Of a DNA stretch of 64,000 nt, positions 34,140 through 45,878 are shown piece after piece. The stretch is from assembly GCA_023678885.1 (NCBI GenBank), contig CM042985.1, forward strand, positions 30,948,465 to 31,012,464, written 5' to 3'. The notes beneath the pieces are model-generated. The model saw only the letters and a program-made list of their open reading frames with translations. It made no database searches and was not told the DNA's origin. Both the position numbers and the translations under genes were made by a program. Source of the stretch: Pogostemon cablin (lineage: Eukaryota > Streptophyta > Magnoliopsida > Lamiales > Lamiaceae). Each line of letters opens with the position of its first letter. The stretch's first letter is position 1.

Positions 34140-35869
34140 TGTTTATGTCATGAGCGGCTGTTGTGAGGTAGCCTTTTTTTTAGCATGGTTACTCCAATTT
34201 TCATTTTACTTGAAGACTAGATAATCCATTTTCCAATTTGTTCTTTTTTCTGCTTGAAATTTGCTTGTGCTTTTCTGTTTATCCATTGAGATGAAAATGA
34301 TAGCATTAATATGATTGCAAGTAGAACTAGAATCTTATTCGAATATCTTTTGGCTGTAATGATAAAATGGACTGGTTTCTTTGATATTGTTTCCCATATA
34401 ATATTGCTTTGTGTTGTCTTTGTGGTGCTATTGGAATTTCATCTGTGCAACATATGATTCCCACCTGCTCTCCTTAGGAGATGAACTAAATAAATGATGG
34501 TTATAAATGATCTCTAATGGGAACCAAACTTAACATACTTGCCTTCTCAGACTTCCAATTATCTAATTTATTTGTGTCATCCCTCATAGTTTCACCTTAG
34601 ACAGTTACCGCTCTCTGTCTCTCTCTCGTCCACCTCAATTGTGCCTTCTTATATAGTCACTGATTGCAATGTATAAAGTTGGTTGCAAGAAACTTGAGAA
34701 ACATAATAAATGAACTTTTTTCTGAATAGAAAGCTGCTATGATAATCTTTGATGTTTTCTGGGATTGCTTTGTTTATTAGGATTGAAGTGATCATGGGGC
34801 AGCTGTTACCTCAGATTTTCAAGGGAATGATTGCCAAAGTGTGTGTGTGCCCTGTGCATTAAGGATGGCGAGCTCCTGTGGGTGAAACTTGTTTTTTTGC
34901 TCTATCGATTGTCTTGTAAACTGCTTATTGATTTTGCAGCTACATCTATATTAATGATATGCTTCTGATTTCACCTGTAACTACTTTTATTTTGAGGTTT
35001 TCATTAGTTTATTTGCTTCATATTGGTTACTCCAATTTTCATTTTACTTGAAGATTAGATAATTATCGTTAGTTTATTTTTTACTTTTATTTTCTTTACC
35101 TTCCTTTTTAGGCTATTTAATTATCATGCATTTGCACTTTGCAGGTGCTATGTTGGAAAAGGATGCAAGATATGCTATAATGCCAGCTACCTTGATTTTT
35201 CTCCGATTGATATCTTGCCGGTTTTTGGCATTGCCCTCGGTGTGTGAAGAAGAAGCTTTTATATGGTGTACGTTCCGTGTCGAAGGGGGTTGAGTTAATT
35301 TTGGATGTTAGACAAGTGGATGCATCAAAATACTAAAGGTCTGTCATGTTTACTTATAAATTATCAGAAATCTTCTCCCCATATGATAGTAATATGATAT
35401 CAAAATGTTGACAAGTTGTCTATATTACTCTTAGATTCTTTATTGTTTTGTTTTTAAGCATTGGTACCAATATACTATTGACTAGTTGTAAAAGGGTAAA
35501 AAAGTCAAATTAGCAAACACCCCAATCCTCGTTTAAACCTAAATCCCTAAACCCCCCACACCCCACCCCACCCGCCCACAACCAACCCCCTTTGGATGCG
35601 AAGGAGAAAATGGTCTCTCCCATCATTTTTCATATGGCAGCCAGCTGAGCGTAACCCAAACCAAAACTAAATCAAAATTAAGAATGCTGTAGGTTCCGCC
35701 ATTTTATTTTACCTTGCGAAAAAATCTCTCTAAAATCCCCACTCGAACAAAAATGCTTTCGTTCAAGTATGATGCATGTCAATATTGGTTTGAAAGTTTG
35801 ATTATCATCAATCACTAGTGTGAATTTTAATTTTGTTTTGCTTTTTTCTGGTTTAATTTTAAGCAACAG
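34140..35869. other. Spacer between ABCG fragment and DMC1 copy
   Basis: Apart from the repeats listed above I see no gene. A C-rich block at 35540-35595 and the A/T-rich sequence after it may be what is left of the DMC1 promoter. The usual first coding exon of DMC1 with its ATG is not recognisable before 35870. Confidence 0.4.
35143..35240 (+). pseudogene. PHD-finger-like fragment, copy 2
   Basis: CYVGKGCKICYNASYLDFSP after the same acceptor as copy 1. The cysteine/histidine ligands are partly lost (H to N, C to Y). Confidence 0.3.
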
Positions 35870-38800
35870 AGGTGAAGAGCAGAGCCAGCTACAGCTCGTG
35901 GAACGGAAAGAAATCGAAGATGAAGAAGATAAAGAAGATGAAGAAGACTTGTTTGAAGCAATTGATAAGTGTAAGAGACTTTCCTTTTATATTTCGCGCG
36001 TTTAAATTCATAAGCATTATATTATGGCTCTGTTTTTTCACAATTCAGTTGATCACAGATTCATATGTTATGCTTCGATCTAGTTATTTTTCCTTATTTG
36101 CATTTGGACTCTGGTTGCTTGAAATGATTATTTCAGCCTGTTTTGCTATATTTTGATTGGTACTCGGATGAATTTTTTCATTAGTTTTAGAATCTTCTTA
36201 CTTATATTTATCGTTCAATGTGAATTACTTTCTAAGATAAATCCGATTCAGCTAATTAATCTAAGTTTCTTCGGATATCCTTTTATTGATATTTGATAAT
36301 TTTTCACTATCATGTTGGATCGGAGTGGGGTATTGTTGATCTGTATGTCGTTTTCATTTTGGTTACTCTTCCGAATAAAATTGTGAGCGTTTTTTTTATT
36401 ATCATCACAGTATATTTGCTTATGGTGAATCAGAACCTAAAAACTTTGGTATTGTATTTCTAGAGCAAATAAGTTTTGCAAATTTGTTTCTCTGTAACCT
36501 CAATGAAATGAAGTCGATTCAATATTCTATGGACTTAGGATGCTTGTCCATCCGAATACATGCAGATCTCTATTTGAAACGAAATCATATACTGATAAAT
36601 CTAGTTCTCAATATGATTACTTGATTTTGCCATGAATTCTTGTTTTGTTACCATTTCTGGTATCTAAGAATATGTTTTAATTTTTTACCTGGAACTAGAA
36701 CTTGTACATCAAAACTAAATTGAATTTGTGCGACTGACAAATTTATCATGTGGTCGGACTGTAGGATAGTATCCTGATATATTTCATGTATGGTATTCTA
36801 TTTCTTTTTGCAGTGACAGCTCATTTAATCAATGCTGGAGATGTCAAGAAGCTGCAGGATGCTGGGATCTATACATGTAATGGATTAATGATGCACGCTA
36901 AGAAGGTGAATCTTTAATTCATTGCCCTTAATCTTACCATCATAATTTGAAACTCATCTGAATTGTAATTTCTTTTAACTACCAGACTTTGACTGGAATC
37001 AAAGGACTGTCTGAGGCTAAAGTTGATAAGATTTGTGAAGCCGTGGAGAAGATAGTTGTTAGTGATTTCGTTTGATTATGCATACTAATAGTTAATAATA
37101 AGCTATTCTATTTCTCTGTACTGATGCCACCTGTTTTTCATTTACAGAACTTTGGTTATATCACTGGAAGTGATGCATTACTTAAGGTGAGATTCCTTTA
37201 AGCTACTTTGATGATCAAGTTGTTCTTACCGTGTACATCTCATTGTCTCTGTAGCTGATATTAAATTTTGTTCTGTACAGAGAAAATCAGTGGTTCGTAT
37301 CACTACTGGAAGCACAGCTCTAGATGAACTTCTGGGAGGTAATTATAAATTCTCTTATGTGCTATTCATTCCAAAATATACTTTTATTGTGCTAAAATCT
37401 AAATATAGCTTGTGTCTGTCTGTGCTGAAGGTGGGATAGAAACACTCTCAATCACAGCAGCTTTTGGGGAATTTAGGTTATGACTACATTATATTCTACT
37501 GGCAAAAGAATATCTGAAAATTTCAATCATGCTATTTATTAGTGTCTTGATGCTGATGAACTTGTACTCACTTCTATATAAACATTTGACTCAGATCTAT
37601 ACTACTGGCACATACTCTCTGTGTGTCTACACAGGTACAAAAATTTGGTATTCATCTCATTTATTGGAAGGAAAGAAGCATTCACATCTAATGATAGACT
37701 ATCACATGTAATTGTCTCCAATCATAAGAATTAACTGAACCTTCTGAAATTTCATTTTATGTTTCAGCTTCCTATCAACATGAGAGGAGGCAATGGAAAG
37801 GTTGCTTACGTTGACATCGAGGAGACCTTGTATCCTTCGCTCATTGTTTAGCCCAATACCTTGCACAACTCCTTATTGCATCAAATATGATACATCCATT
37901 AGTTGCTTTATGCAAGTTCTTCTGTTCTCCTTGAATCAATGAATTTACAGCCGACCAGATCGCATGATACCAATTGCTGAAAGATTTGGAATGGATCCAG
38001 GAGCTGTACTAGACAACGTAAATCTGGTTTATGTGTTTCACTAAAGCATTACCATTCATTTTCTTTCTTGAATCTCATTGTACATTTTTGTATTTTTGAT
38101 AGATCATTTATGCTCGTGCTTACACGTATGAGCATCAGTACAACCTGCTTCTTGGTCTGGCAGCCAAAATGGCTGAAGAGCCTTTCAGACTTTTGGTAAG
38201 CTTTATTTAGATCGATCAAACTAATGACGAAAAATCTAATACGACAGGGAACTGATGTGCTGGTACTGTGGTTCAGATTGTTGATTCTGTCATAGCTCTC
38301 TCTCGAGTGGACTTTACTGGAAGAGGAGAACCTGCCGACCGTCCGGTAATTAATTAAGCAAAACTAAAAGATCAATACTAATGATTTTAGGCTCTCATCC
38401 TTCACCAAATGTGACTTTCTGTCCTTATTTCCAGCAAAAATTGGCTCATATACTCTCAAGATTGATAAAGAATGCTGAGGAATTCAATGTGGCTGTTTAC
38501 ATCACCAACCAAGGTAAGACAATCTGATCATTGAAATAGAGTGACTATATCTACATAGTTTCACAGTGTGTGCCAATTAAATGTGTTCGATTTATGATAC
38601 AGTTATTGCTGATCCTGGAGGCGGCATCTTCATATCAGATCCGAAAAAGCCAGCGGCCACCATACGACTAATGTTCAGTAAAGGCAAAGGCAGTGAACGC
38701 GTCTGCAAGGTGTTTAATGCCTCAAATCTGTCATTTATTGATTCTGTCATAGCTCTGTCTCGATTGGACTTTACTGGAAGAGGAGAACCTGCCGACCGTC

Positions 38801-39189
38801 CGGTAATTAAGCAAAACTAAAAGATCAATACTAATGATTTTAAGCTCTCATCCTTCACTAAATGTGACTTTCTGTCCTTATTTCCAGCAAAAATTGGCTC
38901 ATATACTCTCAAGATTGATAAAGAATGCTGAGGAATTCAATGTGGCTGTTTACATCACCAACCAAGGTAAGACAATCTGATCATTGAAATAGAGTGACTA
39001 TATCTACATAGTTTCACAGTGTGTGCCAATTAAATGTGTTCGATTTATGATACAGTTATTGCTGATCCTGGAGGCGGCATCTTCATATCAGATCCGAAAA
39101 AGGCAGCGGCCACCATACGACTAATGTTTAGTAAAGGCAAAGGCAGTGAACGCGTCTGCAAGGTGTTTAATGCCTCAAATCTGTCATTT
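35870..39189 (+). pseudogene. DMC1-like: Meiotic recombinase DMC1, decayed copy
   Basis: DMC1 is the RecA/Rad51-family meiotic strand-exchange protein. Exons seen: 35870-35970 (EEQSQLQLVERKEIE), 36814-36905 (NAGDVKKLQDAGIYTCNGLM), 36986-37057 (LTGIKGLSEAKVDKICEAVE), 37148-37186, 37281-37338 (RKSVVRITTGSTALDEL), 37431-37475, 37768-37829, 37951-38017 (ERFGMDPGAVLDN), 38103-38195, 38277-38345 (Walker B region, IVDSVIAL), 38435-38513 and 38603-38736. The Walker A exon, expected to encode GEFR|SGKTQIAHTLC, survives only as a diverged stretch near 37588-37634 without the GKT. The last exon lacks about eight residues of the L2 region (GGHVLAHA type). ATP binding is therefore lost. The tail is duplicated and then fused to a protease. 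Confidence 0.9.
38281..39189 (+). repeat. Tandem duplication of 457 bp covering three late DMC1 exons
   Basis: Unit 1 (38281-38737) and unit 2 (38738-39189) each contain the TGRGEPADRP exon, the NAEEFNVAVYITNQ exon and the VIADPGGGIFISDPKK exon with their introns. The boundary joins NASNLSF directly to IDSVIALSR. Unit 2 differs at few bases (SRLDF for SRVDF; KKAAA for KKPAA), so the event is recent relative to the decay of the gene. Confidence 0.95.
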
Positions 39190-40175
39190 GGTATCCTTCC
39201 TATTGGCTTCTTTTATAGGCCATTCTTTCATGATGCCCATTTTGTTTTACCGTGGAAGTATGGTGACGGGTGTATTCTACCCGTGCGAGATCAGGGTGAT
39301 ACAGGTAATATTTTTTTTTTTTTGAGTGATTGTGATTTTATATCCGGCTATAATTTTCTTTATTTTCGCAGATATTTGCATATTAAAGGCTATAATCTTC
39401 TTTATTTTCCTTTATTTTCGCAGATATGTGCTACGCATTTGTATTGGTCGAATGTATACATACATTCGACTGCAATATCCGTCGTAGCGGCGAGATTGAT
39501 ACATGCTCCATCCAACAAATCATGGACCATTATCGTGAGTCTAGAAATATTAAAGATGGGGAAGGAAGCACCTTCCAGGGTGTTGTAAGATATGCAGTAG
39601 AGGTCGGATTATCTAGGGAGATAGATTACCCATGGACGGGTGATGATTCCCGAATCGTACATCCTTATTTTGGAATGGTAAGTTTTAAATTTTGTTTGCA
39701 TTTTTGTATATTAATTTTTCCTAATTTTAAATTTTCTTCTTCTATAGATGCCCAGAAGAACCATTAAGGGTTCTTCTGCTATATTTCTACATAGCGAAGT
39801 CAGAGAAAAAATCGAAGATGGATATACAGTTTGTGCTCTTGTCTCTATGACGGATAGCATGAAACATTGTATGGTAAGTCGGCTTTTTTTCTTTTTAAAT
39901 TTATCATAATTACTGTTAATTAATCTATTGTTTAATTTATGTTTCAGAGTGTGTGTCCCATGGATATTTGTGAGCACACCAAGGAAGATTTTGAATCGAT
40001 TTTGTTAAATTTTGTCAACGGTCATTTTATGAGCTGCATCGGGCATGGAGCTAGGAAAAAAGATGGGGTAAAATACTGGCTTTTGAAAAATTCATATAGA
40101 ATAGACACTGGATATTACGGATTTTGCAAGGTTTTTGTAGACCACGTGACTGAATTTCATGTGATAGATTCTTAG
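39056..40175 (+). CDS. Papain-like (C1A) cysteine protease domain fused to DMC1 tail
   Basis: Exons 39056-39304, 39424-39677, 39748-39873 and 39948-40175 have GT-AG borders, stay in phase and end at TAG. The first exon begins as DMC1 (VIADPGGGIFISDPKK ... NASNLSF) and continues in frame into LPWKYGDGCILPVRDQGD. Catalytic residues fit the C1A family: Cys in DMCYAF (usual CWAF), His in GHFMSCIGHG (usual HAVxxVGYG), Asn in YWLLKNSY (usual YWxxKNSW), plus EIDYPWTGDD near the middle. The domain of about 218 codons matches a mature papain domain. There is no signal peptide or inhibitory prodomain; DMC1 sequence takes their place. A start codon for the fusion is not established (ATG at 39034 lies in the preceding intron). 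It could be an expressed chimera or an intact but silent capture. Confidence 0.75.
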
Positions 40176-40500
40176 ATCCTTGGGTAAGTTTTGGGCCGAT
40201 GGGCCGAAATCATATTTCAATATCAACAAATTTGCATAATGGACCATGAAATCTTAATTGGGCTGATGGGCCGATGATCATATTTCAATATCAACAAATT
40301 TGTATAATAGACCATGAAATCTTAATGAGCATAATTGCGTTTGCTATTAATAGGTTTGTCAATGTCTCGCGTCAACTTTGCTTTTTACAATTTGACAAAA
40401 GAACGTTAGAATATATTTTAATCTTATCTTAATCTTTAATATAAATATATTAAGTATCTTTGGCATTGTAATTTTTTTTTTAATTTTATTTTTGTCCTTT
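40176..40500. other. Downstream spacer of the protease
   Basis: A ~62-bp stretch with GGGCCGATGGGCCGA and CATATTTCAATATCAACAAA occurs twice (about 40192 and 40261). No gene is seen. Confidence 0.6.
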
Positions 40501-40774
40501 CTTATTTCATTATTTACCCTTTTATTTATTAATTACTCTAATAATATTATTTATTTGTAAATTTTATTTTTACCGTGTTAGTGCTTTTGTAATCTTTCCA
40601 CCTTTCCAATCTCATTAGCTTCTTCAGTTACTTGACTGATTCCAATACATTACATCACCTCCACTGATTCCATGACATTCCATCTGTCAATATGGGTTAA
40701 AGCTCATCGGGTTAATCCGTCCCAATCTACCTTAACCCACTAATTTCTCAACTCAAAATTAACTCGCCCCACTT
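40501..40774 (+). repeat. Left copy of 274-bp duplication flanking the copia element
   Basis: CTTATTTCATTATTTACC to CTCGCCCCACTT. It is nearly identical to 45309-45583 and holds the left end of the hAT-like element (CTGTCAATATGGGTTAAAG). Confidence 0.95.
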
Positions 40775-40970
40775 GCCATTACGACTAAATAACTGCTCTC
40801 CTCTTCTGTAGGGAGTGGAGCAGTTCTATTGTATTGTATAAAGAACAGTTTACGATGATAATGAAAGAGAGGCTCATTTTGTTCCCTGTTCTATTTTTTT
40901 CTCTCCTCTTTTACAGTTTTCTGCTTTTCTTCTTTCAATCTCGCGTTCTTTCTTTTATTATTTCTCAACA
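40775..40970 (+). mobile_element. 5' LTR of Ty1/copia element, first 21 bp missing
   Basis: Aligns without length difference to 45113-45308 of the 3' LTR (196 bp each) but starts at GCCATTACGACTAAA instead of TGTTGTAACA. It ends TTTCTCAACA, followed by CGTTATCAGCACGATG, a possible primer site of the internal tRNA-Met type. Confidence 0.9.
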
Positions 40971-41151
40971 CGTTATCAGCACGATGTTCTTATCAACTGA
41001 GATTTTTTGAGATTCAATTACTCACGTTGTTTATTCACAAGAAAGATTTGTTGTTGACTCAAGAATTGGGAGATCTACCAATCTACTTGAAGTTTTTGAC
41101 GTTAACATTGCCTTAGGAAATAATCGTGTATTTCCTGAAAGTAATCAACCT

Positions 41152-41787
41152 ATGGAGAACGAGGATACTTTATGCCTAGTAGACAGTGCTACTACTCATA
41201 CAATATTTAAAGACAAATTTTTTTTCGAAACTTTAACTGAGAAAAAAGGGAGTGTTACTACTATTGCAAATGACAATATTTTAATTATGGGCTCCGACAG
41301 AGCTTCAATTATACTCCCGATGGGTACGACACTAATTATTAAGGAAGCACTTTTATACCCACAATCTAAACGTACATTTCTCAGTTTTAAAGATATTCGA
41401 GCAAATGGTGTTCACATTGAAACTGAAAAGAAAAACAATACTGAGTATCTCCTGATGACTCGGTTGAATGGATGTCGAAAACAAGTTATAGAAAAACTTC
41501 CTTCTTTCTCCTCGGGGTTGTATTACACCTATATCAAACCACATAATGGTTATGTTGCAATGAGCTTAAAATTTAAAGACCCAAATTCTTTTAAATTGTG
41601 GCATGGCTGATTGGGTCTTCCAGGGCAAACTATGATGCGTTGGATAATTACTAATTCTTTTGGGCATAATATACAAAGCAAAAATATTCCTTCTCCAACT
41701 GAATTTATTTGTGAAGCTTGTGTAAAAGGAAAACTCATAATCAAACCTTCTCGAACAAAAGTTGGAATTGAATCTCCTATTTTCCTA
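41152..41787 (+). pseudogene. Copia protease and pre-integrase domain
   Basis: The first coding region starts directly at protease (LCLVDSATTHTIFKD, active-site DSA). Then comes the pre-integrase region (SFKLWHG, a stop where Arg is expected, LGLPG) and CEACVKGK (zinc ligands). Only about 180 bp lie between the 5' LTR and this protease, so gag is absent. Stops at 41608 (CGA to TGA likely) and about 41789. Confidence 0.85.
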
Positions 41788-42651
41788 TAAAGAATTCAAG
41801 GAGATATATGTGGACCTATTCATCCCTCTTCAGGGCCGTTTCGATATTTCATGGTTCTGATTGATGCTTCTACTCGGTGGACATATGTGTGTTTATTATC
41901 CACTCGAAATAATGCTTTTGCAAAATTTATTGCTAAAATTATTGAATTGCGAGCCCATTTTCCTGATTGTCCAATTAAATCAGTAAGAGTGGACAATGCC
42001 GACGAATTCACATCAAAAGCATTTGATGAATATTGTATGTCATTGGGCATTACAGTAGAGCATCCAATTCCATATGTCCACACTCAAAATGGTCTAGCTG
42101 AATCACTAATTAAACGTATCAAATTGATCGCTAGACCAATACTACAAAATTCCAATTTGACCATCTCTTGTTGGGGACATGCAGTTTTACATGCTGCTTC
42201 TTTAGTTCAGATCCGACCTACTGCATATCATGATTATTCTCCCCTACAACTAGTGCATGGTAAAGAACCTAATATTTCCCATCTGCGAACTTTTGATTGT
42301 GCAGTTTATATTCCTATATCACCACCAAAGCGTACTTCAATGGGCCCACAAAGAAAATTAGGTATATATGTTGGTTATAATTCACCATCTATTCTTAAAT
42401 ACCTAGAGCCCATGACAGGGGATCAATTTATTGCTCGATACGCTGACTGCACATTTGATGAAGATTATTTCCCGGCATTAGGGGGAGATAAAAGCTTAAA
42501 TTCAAAAGAATGCCGAGAAATTTCATGGAATAAAAATAATCTTCAACATTTAGATACACGCACTAGTCAAACTGAACTAGAAGTTCAAATGATTATTAAT
42601 TTGCAAGATTTAGCAAATAAATTGCCAAAAGCATTTATTGATCATAAATGA
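41788..42651 (+). pseudogene. Copia integrase
   Basis: DDE integrase core: GDICGPIHP, VRVDNADEF and NGLAESLIKR hold the D, D, E. FDCAVYIPI and GIYVGY follow at the core's C-terminal side. Ends at TGA at 42649-42651. Confidence 0.92.
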
Positions 42652-43559
42652 GTGACACAATCCCATATACCTGCTGTTAATGCACCAGCAAGTGTGAAAG
42701 TTCCCAAGGGACTAGAAAATTCAACTGATGTTTCTCAAAGCCTGAAGCGTGGAAGACCCATTGGTGCAAAAGATAAGAATCCGCGGAAATCCAAAATTAA
42801 TAATGAAACACAATCACTCTTACAATCTCAAAATGAAAAATCTCCAGAAGAGAATAGTCTTGAAGACAAAAACCCCAGTCGATTTGCACGTGCATCAAAT
42901 ACTCATACCACTGGGGATGCGAAAAAACCAAATTTAGAGTTTTTGGGAAATAACAAAAATCTGGTTGATATAAATATAGAAGTTGCCATGAATTTTACAA
43001 ATACGGGAGAAACTTATAACAGAAATATATAGTTGTCGACAACATATTTGCATCTACAATTGCGCATACTATCTCGAATGATAATTTAGATCCAGAACCT
43101 AAATCAATAGCAGAGTGCCAGAAGCGCTCAGATTGGGTAAGATGGAAAAATGCAATTGAGGCAGAGCTTGACTCGCTAAATAAAAGAAAAGTGTTTGGTT
43201 CGATGATTCGTACACCAAAAAATATTATCCCTGTAGGATATAAGTGGGTGTTTGTACGAAAAAGAAATAAAAATAACGAAGTGGTGAGATACAAAGCGAG
43301 ATTAGTAGTTCAAGGATTTATGCAGAGACCCGGAATAGACTTTAATGAAACATATTCTCCTGTTATGGATGGCATAACTTTCCGCTATTTAATATCTCTG
43401 GCAATTAATATGAATCTAAATATGCAGTTAATGGACGTCGTGACCGCGTACTTGTACGGATCATTAGACGCTGACATTTATATGAAAATCCCAGAAGGAT
43501 TAAAAATTCACAATTTGGGTCATAATGAAAATCGCAATATGTATTGTGTTAAATTATAA
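42652..43559 (+). pseudogene. Copia integrase tail and reverse transcriptase N-terminal half
   Basis: Lysine-rich linker (RGRPIGAKDKNPRKSK), a frameshift near 43030, then WVRWKNAIEAELDSL, VGYKWVFVRKRN, YKARLVVQGF and NETYSPVMDGITFR, the start of the copia reverse transcriptase. Stops at TAA after YCVKL, where relatives have Gln. Confidence 0.9.
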
Positions 43560-44741
43560 AAGTCATTGTATGGATTAAAACAATCTGGAAGAATGTGGTA
43601 CAATTGACTAAGTGAATTCCTCCTAAAAAAGGGATACATAAATAATGATATATGCCCTTGTGTGTTCATAAAAAGGTCATTAAATGGTTTTTGTATTATC
43701 TTAGTCTATGTTGATGATATAAACATCATAGGAACATATAATGAACTTGAAGAAGCTCGTTCATACTTAAGGATGGAATTTGAAATGAAGGATTTGGGTC
43801 AAACCAAATATTGTCTCGGCCTGCAGATCGAGCACCTCCCTGAAGGAATATTCATACACCAATCAACCTATCTAAATAAAGTTTTAGAGAGATTTTATAT
43901 GGACAAATCTCATCCACTAAGCACACCAATGATTGTTCGATCCCTTGATAGTGATAAAGAACCTTTTCGACCTAAAGAAGAGAATAAGGATATCTTAGGA
44001 CCAGAAGTTCCTTACATGAGTGCCATTGGAGCACTTCTTTATCTCGCAAATTGCACTAGACCTGATATTGCATTTGCAGTTAACTTATTAGCGAGATTTA
44101 GTGCATCTCCTACAAGGAGATATTGGAATGGCATTAAACATATCCTGAGATATTTGCAAGGAACAAAAGATCTTGGTTTGTTTTATGAAAAGAATAAAAA
44201 TATGTCATTGGTGGGCTATTCAGATGCTGGTTATATGTCTGATCCCCATAATGCCAGATCTCAGACTGGTTATGTTTTTCTCTATGGTGGTTCTGCTATC
44301 TCATGGAGATCTGTTAAACAAACAATGGTTACTACTTCTTCAAACCATTCAGAAATTATTGCTCTATATGAAGCATCACGAGAATGTGTATGTCTAAGAT
44401 CATTGATAAATCATATTCATAGCTCTTGTGGAATAGAAAATTATAATATCTCCCCTACAGTCCTATATGAAGATAATGCAGCTTGCGTTGCGCAAATGAG
44501 CAGTGGATATGTTAAAGGAAATCTAACAAAGCATATATCACCAAAATTCTTTTATCCACATGAACTCCAACAAAATGGTGAAATTACCATACAAAAGGTT
44601 CGATCGAGTGAAAATCTAGCATATTTATTTATAAAATCTCTCCCCACATCAACTTTTGAAAGACTTGTGCATAATATTGGAATGCGAAGACTTGGGAGGT
44701 TATTATCTTCAGGGGGGGCGACAATTTTTAAACAATCCTGA
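43560..44741 (+). pseudogene. Copia reverse transcriptase C-terminal half and RNase H
   Basis: KSLYGLKQSGRMWYN, one stop (Arg expected), then the catalytic YVDD in ILVYVDDINII. RNase H follows with LVGYSDAGYMSDP, TSSNHSEIIALYEASRE and LYEDNAAC. The ending KHISPKFFYPHELQ and LPTSTFERLVHNIGMRRL is typical of the polyprotein end. Confidence 0.93.
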
Positions 44742-45080
44742 AGATTGGGTCTTGAAGACCGATGCTGCACTCTTTTTTTCTTTCCTAAACTAAGTTTTTC
44801 CCACGAGATTTTCTTAGTTAAAAGGTTTTTAATGAGGCACTGAATTATCATGTTCAAGAAGAACGATAACTTTTAACAATCCTGAAGATTAGGTCCTGAA
44901 GATCAAGCTATACTCTTTTTTTCTTAACTAAGTTTTTCCCATAGGGTTTTCTTAGTTGAAGGTTTTTAACGAGGTAGCTATAACATATGAAAATCATAAA
45001 TCATGTGCTCTTTTCCTCGACTAGTTTTTCCCACAGGGTTTTCTAGTGAGGTTTTTAACGACGCATGAACGGCGTAATGT

Positions 45081-45091
45081 CCAAGGGGGAG
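45081..45091 (+). promoter_or_regulatory. Copia polypurine tract
   Basis: CCAAGGGGGAG immediately before the 3' LTR. Confidence 0.85.
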
Positions 45092-45308
45092 TGTTGTAAC
45101 ATAAATGATGTGGCCATTACGACTAAATAACTACTCTCCTCTTCTGTAGGGAATGGAACAGTTCTATTGTATTGTATAAAGAACAATTTACGATGATAAT
45201 GAAAGAGAGGCTCATTTTGTTCCCTGCTCTATTTTTTTCTCTCCACTTTTACAGTTTTCTGCTTTTCTTCTTTCAATCTCGCGTTCTTCCTTTTATTATT
45301 TCTCAACA
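45092..45308 (+). mobile_element. 3' LTR of Ty1/copia element (217 bp, complete)
   Basis: TGTTGTAACA ... TTTCTCAACA with matching inverted ends TGTT/AACA. A TATA-like TATTGTATAAAGAAC lies in the middle. Confidence 0.92.
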
Positions 45309-45583
45309 CTTATTTCATTATTTACCCTTTTATTTTATTAATTACTCTAATAATATTATTTATTTATAAATTTTATTTTTACCGTGTTAGTGCTTTTGTA
45401 ATCTTTCCACCTTTCCAATCTCATTAGCTCCTTCAGTTACTTGACTGATTCCAATACATTACATCACCTCCACTGATTCCATGACATTCCATCTGTCAAA
45501 ATGGGTTAAAGCTCATCGGGTTAATCCGTCCCAATCTACCTTAACCCACTAATTTCTCAACTCAAAATTAACTCGCCCCACTT
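45309..45583 (+). repeat. Right copy of 274-bp duplication flanking the copia element
   Basis: Same sequence as 40501-40774 with a handful of differences. It continues without a break into CAAATTCACTAAAATG, so the right copy is the one still joined to the rest of the hAT-like element. Confidence 0.95.
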
Positions 45584-45878
45584 CAAATTCACTAAAATGT
45601 GGACTAACTCGCATCGCACTACCAACCCAACATCAACCAATTTTTATAAATTAAAATTTGAAAAAATGACACACTTTTAACTTTTAATATTTAAATAATA
45701 AAATATTACTAGTAAACTCTACCCCTACACCCCACCCCCACCACACCACACCCAACCACCCACCCAACCCACCCCGCCACTCCAACCCTACCCAAGATTT
45801 AAAATTTTCAGAAATATCCTCGATATTTTCACGATATATCCGTATTTGGAGAGTACCGATATCGATATTGGGGAAAAA

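Larger units (their letters stand above)
33430..35205. repeat. Dispersed block present three times around gene fragments
   Basis: GGTTACTCCAATTTTCATTT followed by TACTTGAAG(A/G)(C/T)TAGATAA lies at about 33510, 34186 and 35026. The first and third copies extend on both sides into a ~260-bp repeat (33430-33690 and 34953-35205) that ends in the PHD-like exon. Confidence 0.85.

Noticed and set aside
41353..41544. Minus-strand open frames across the copia and chromovirus coding regions
   Set aside because: They are antisense shadows of the polyprotein frames and lack any domain of their own.
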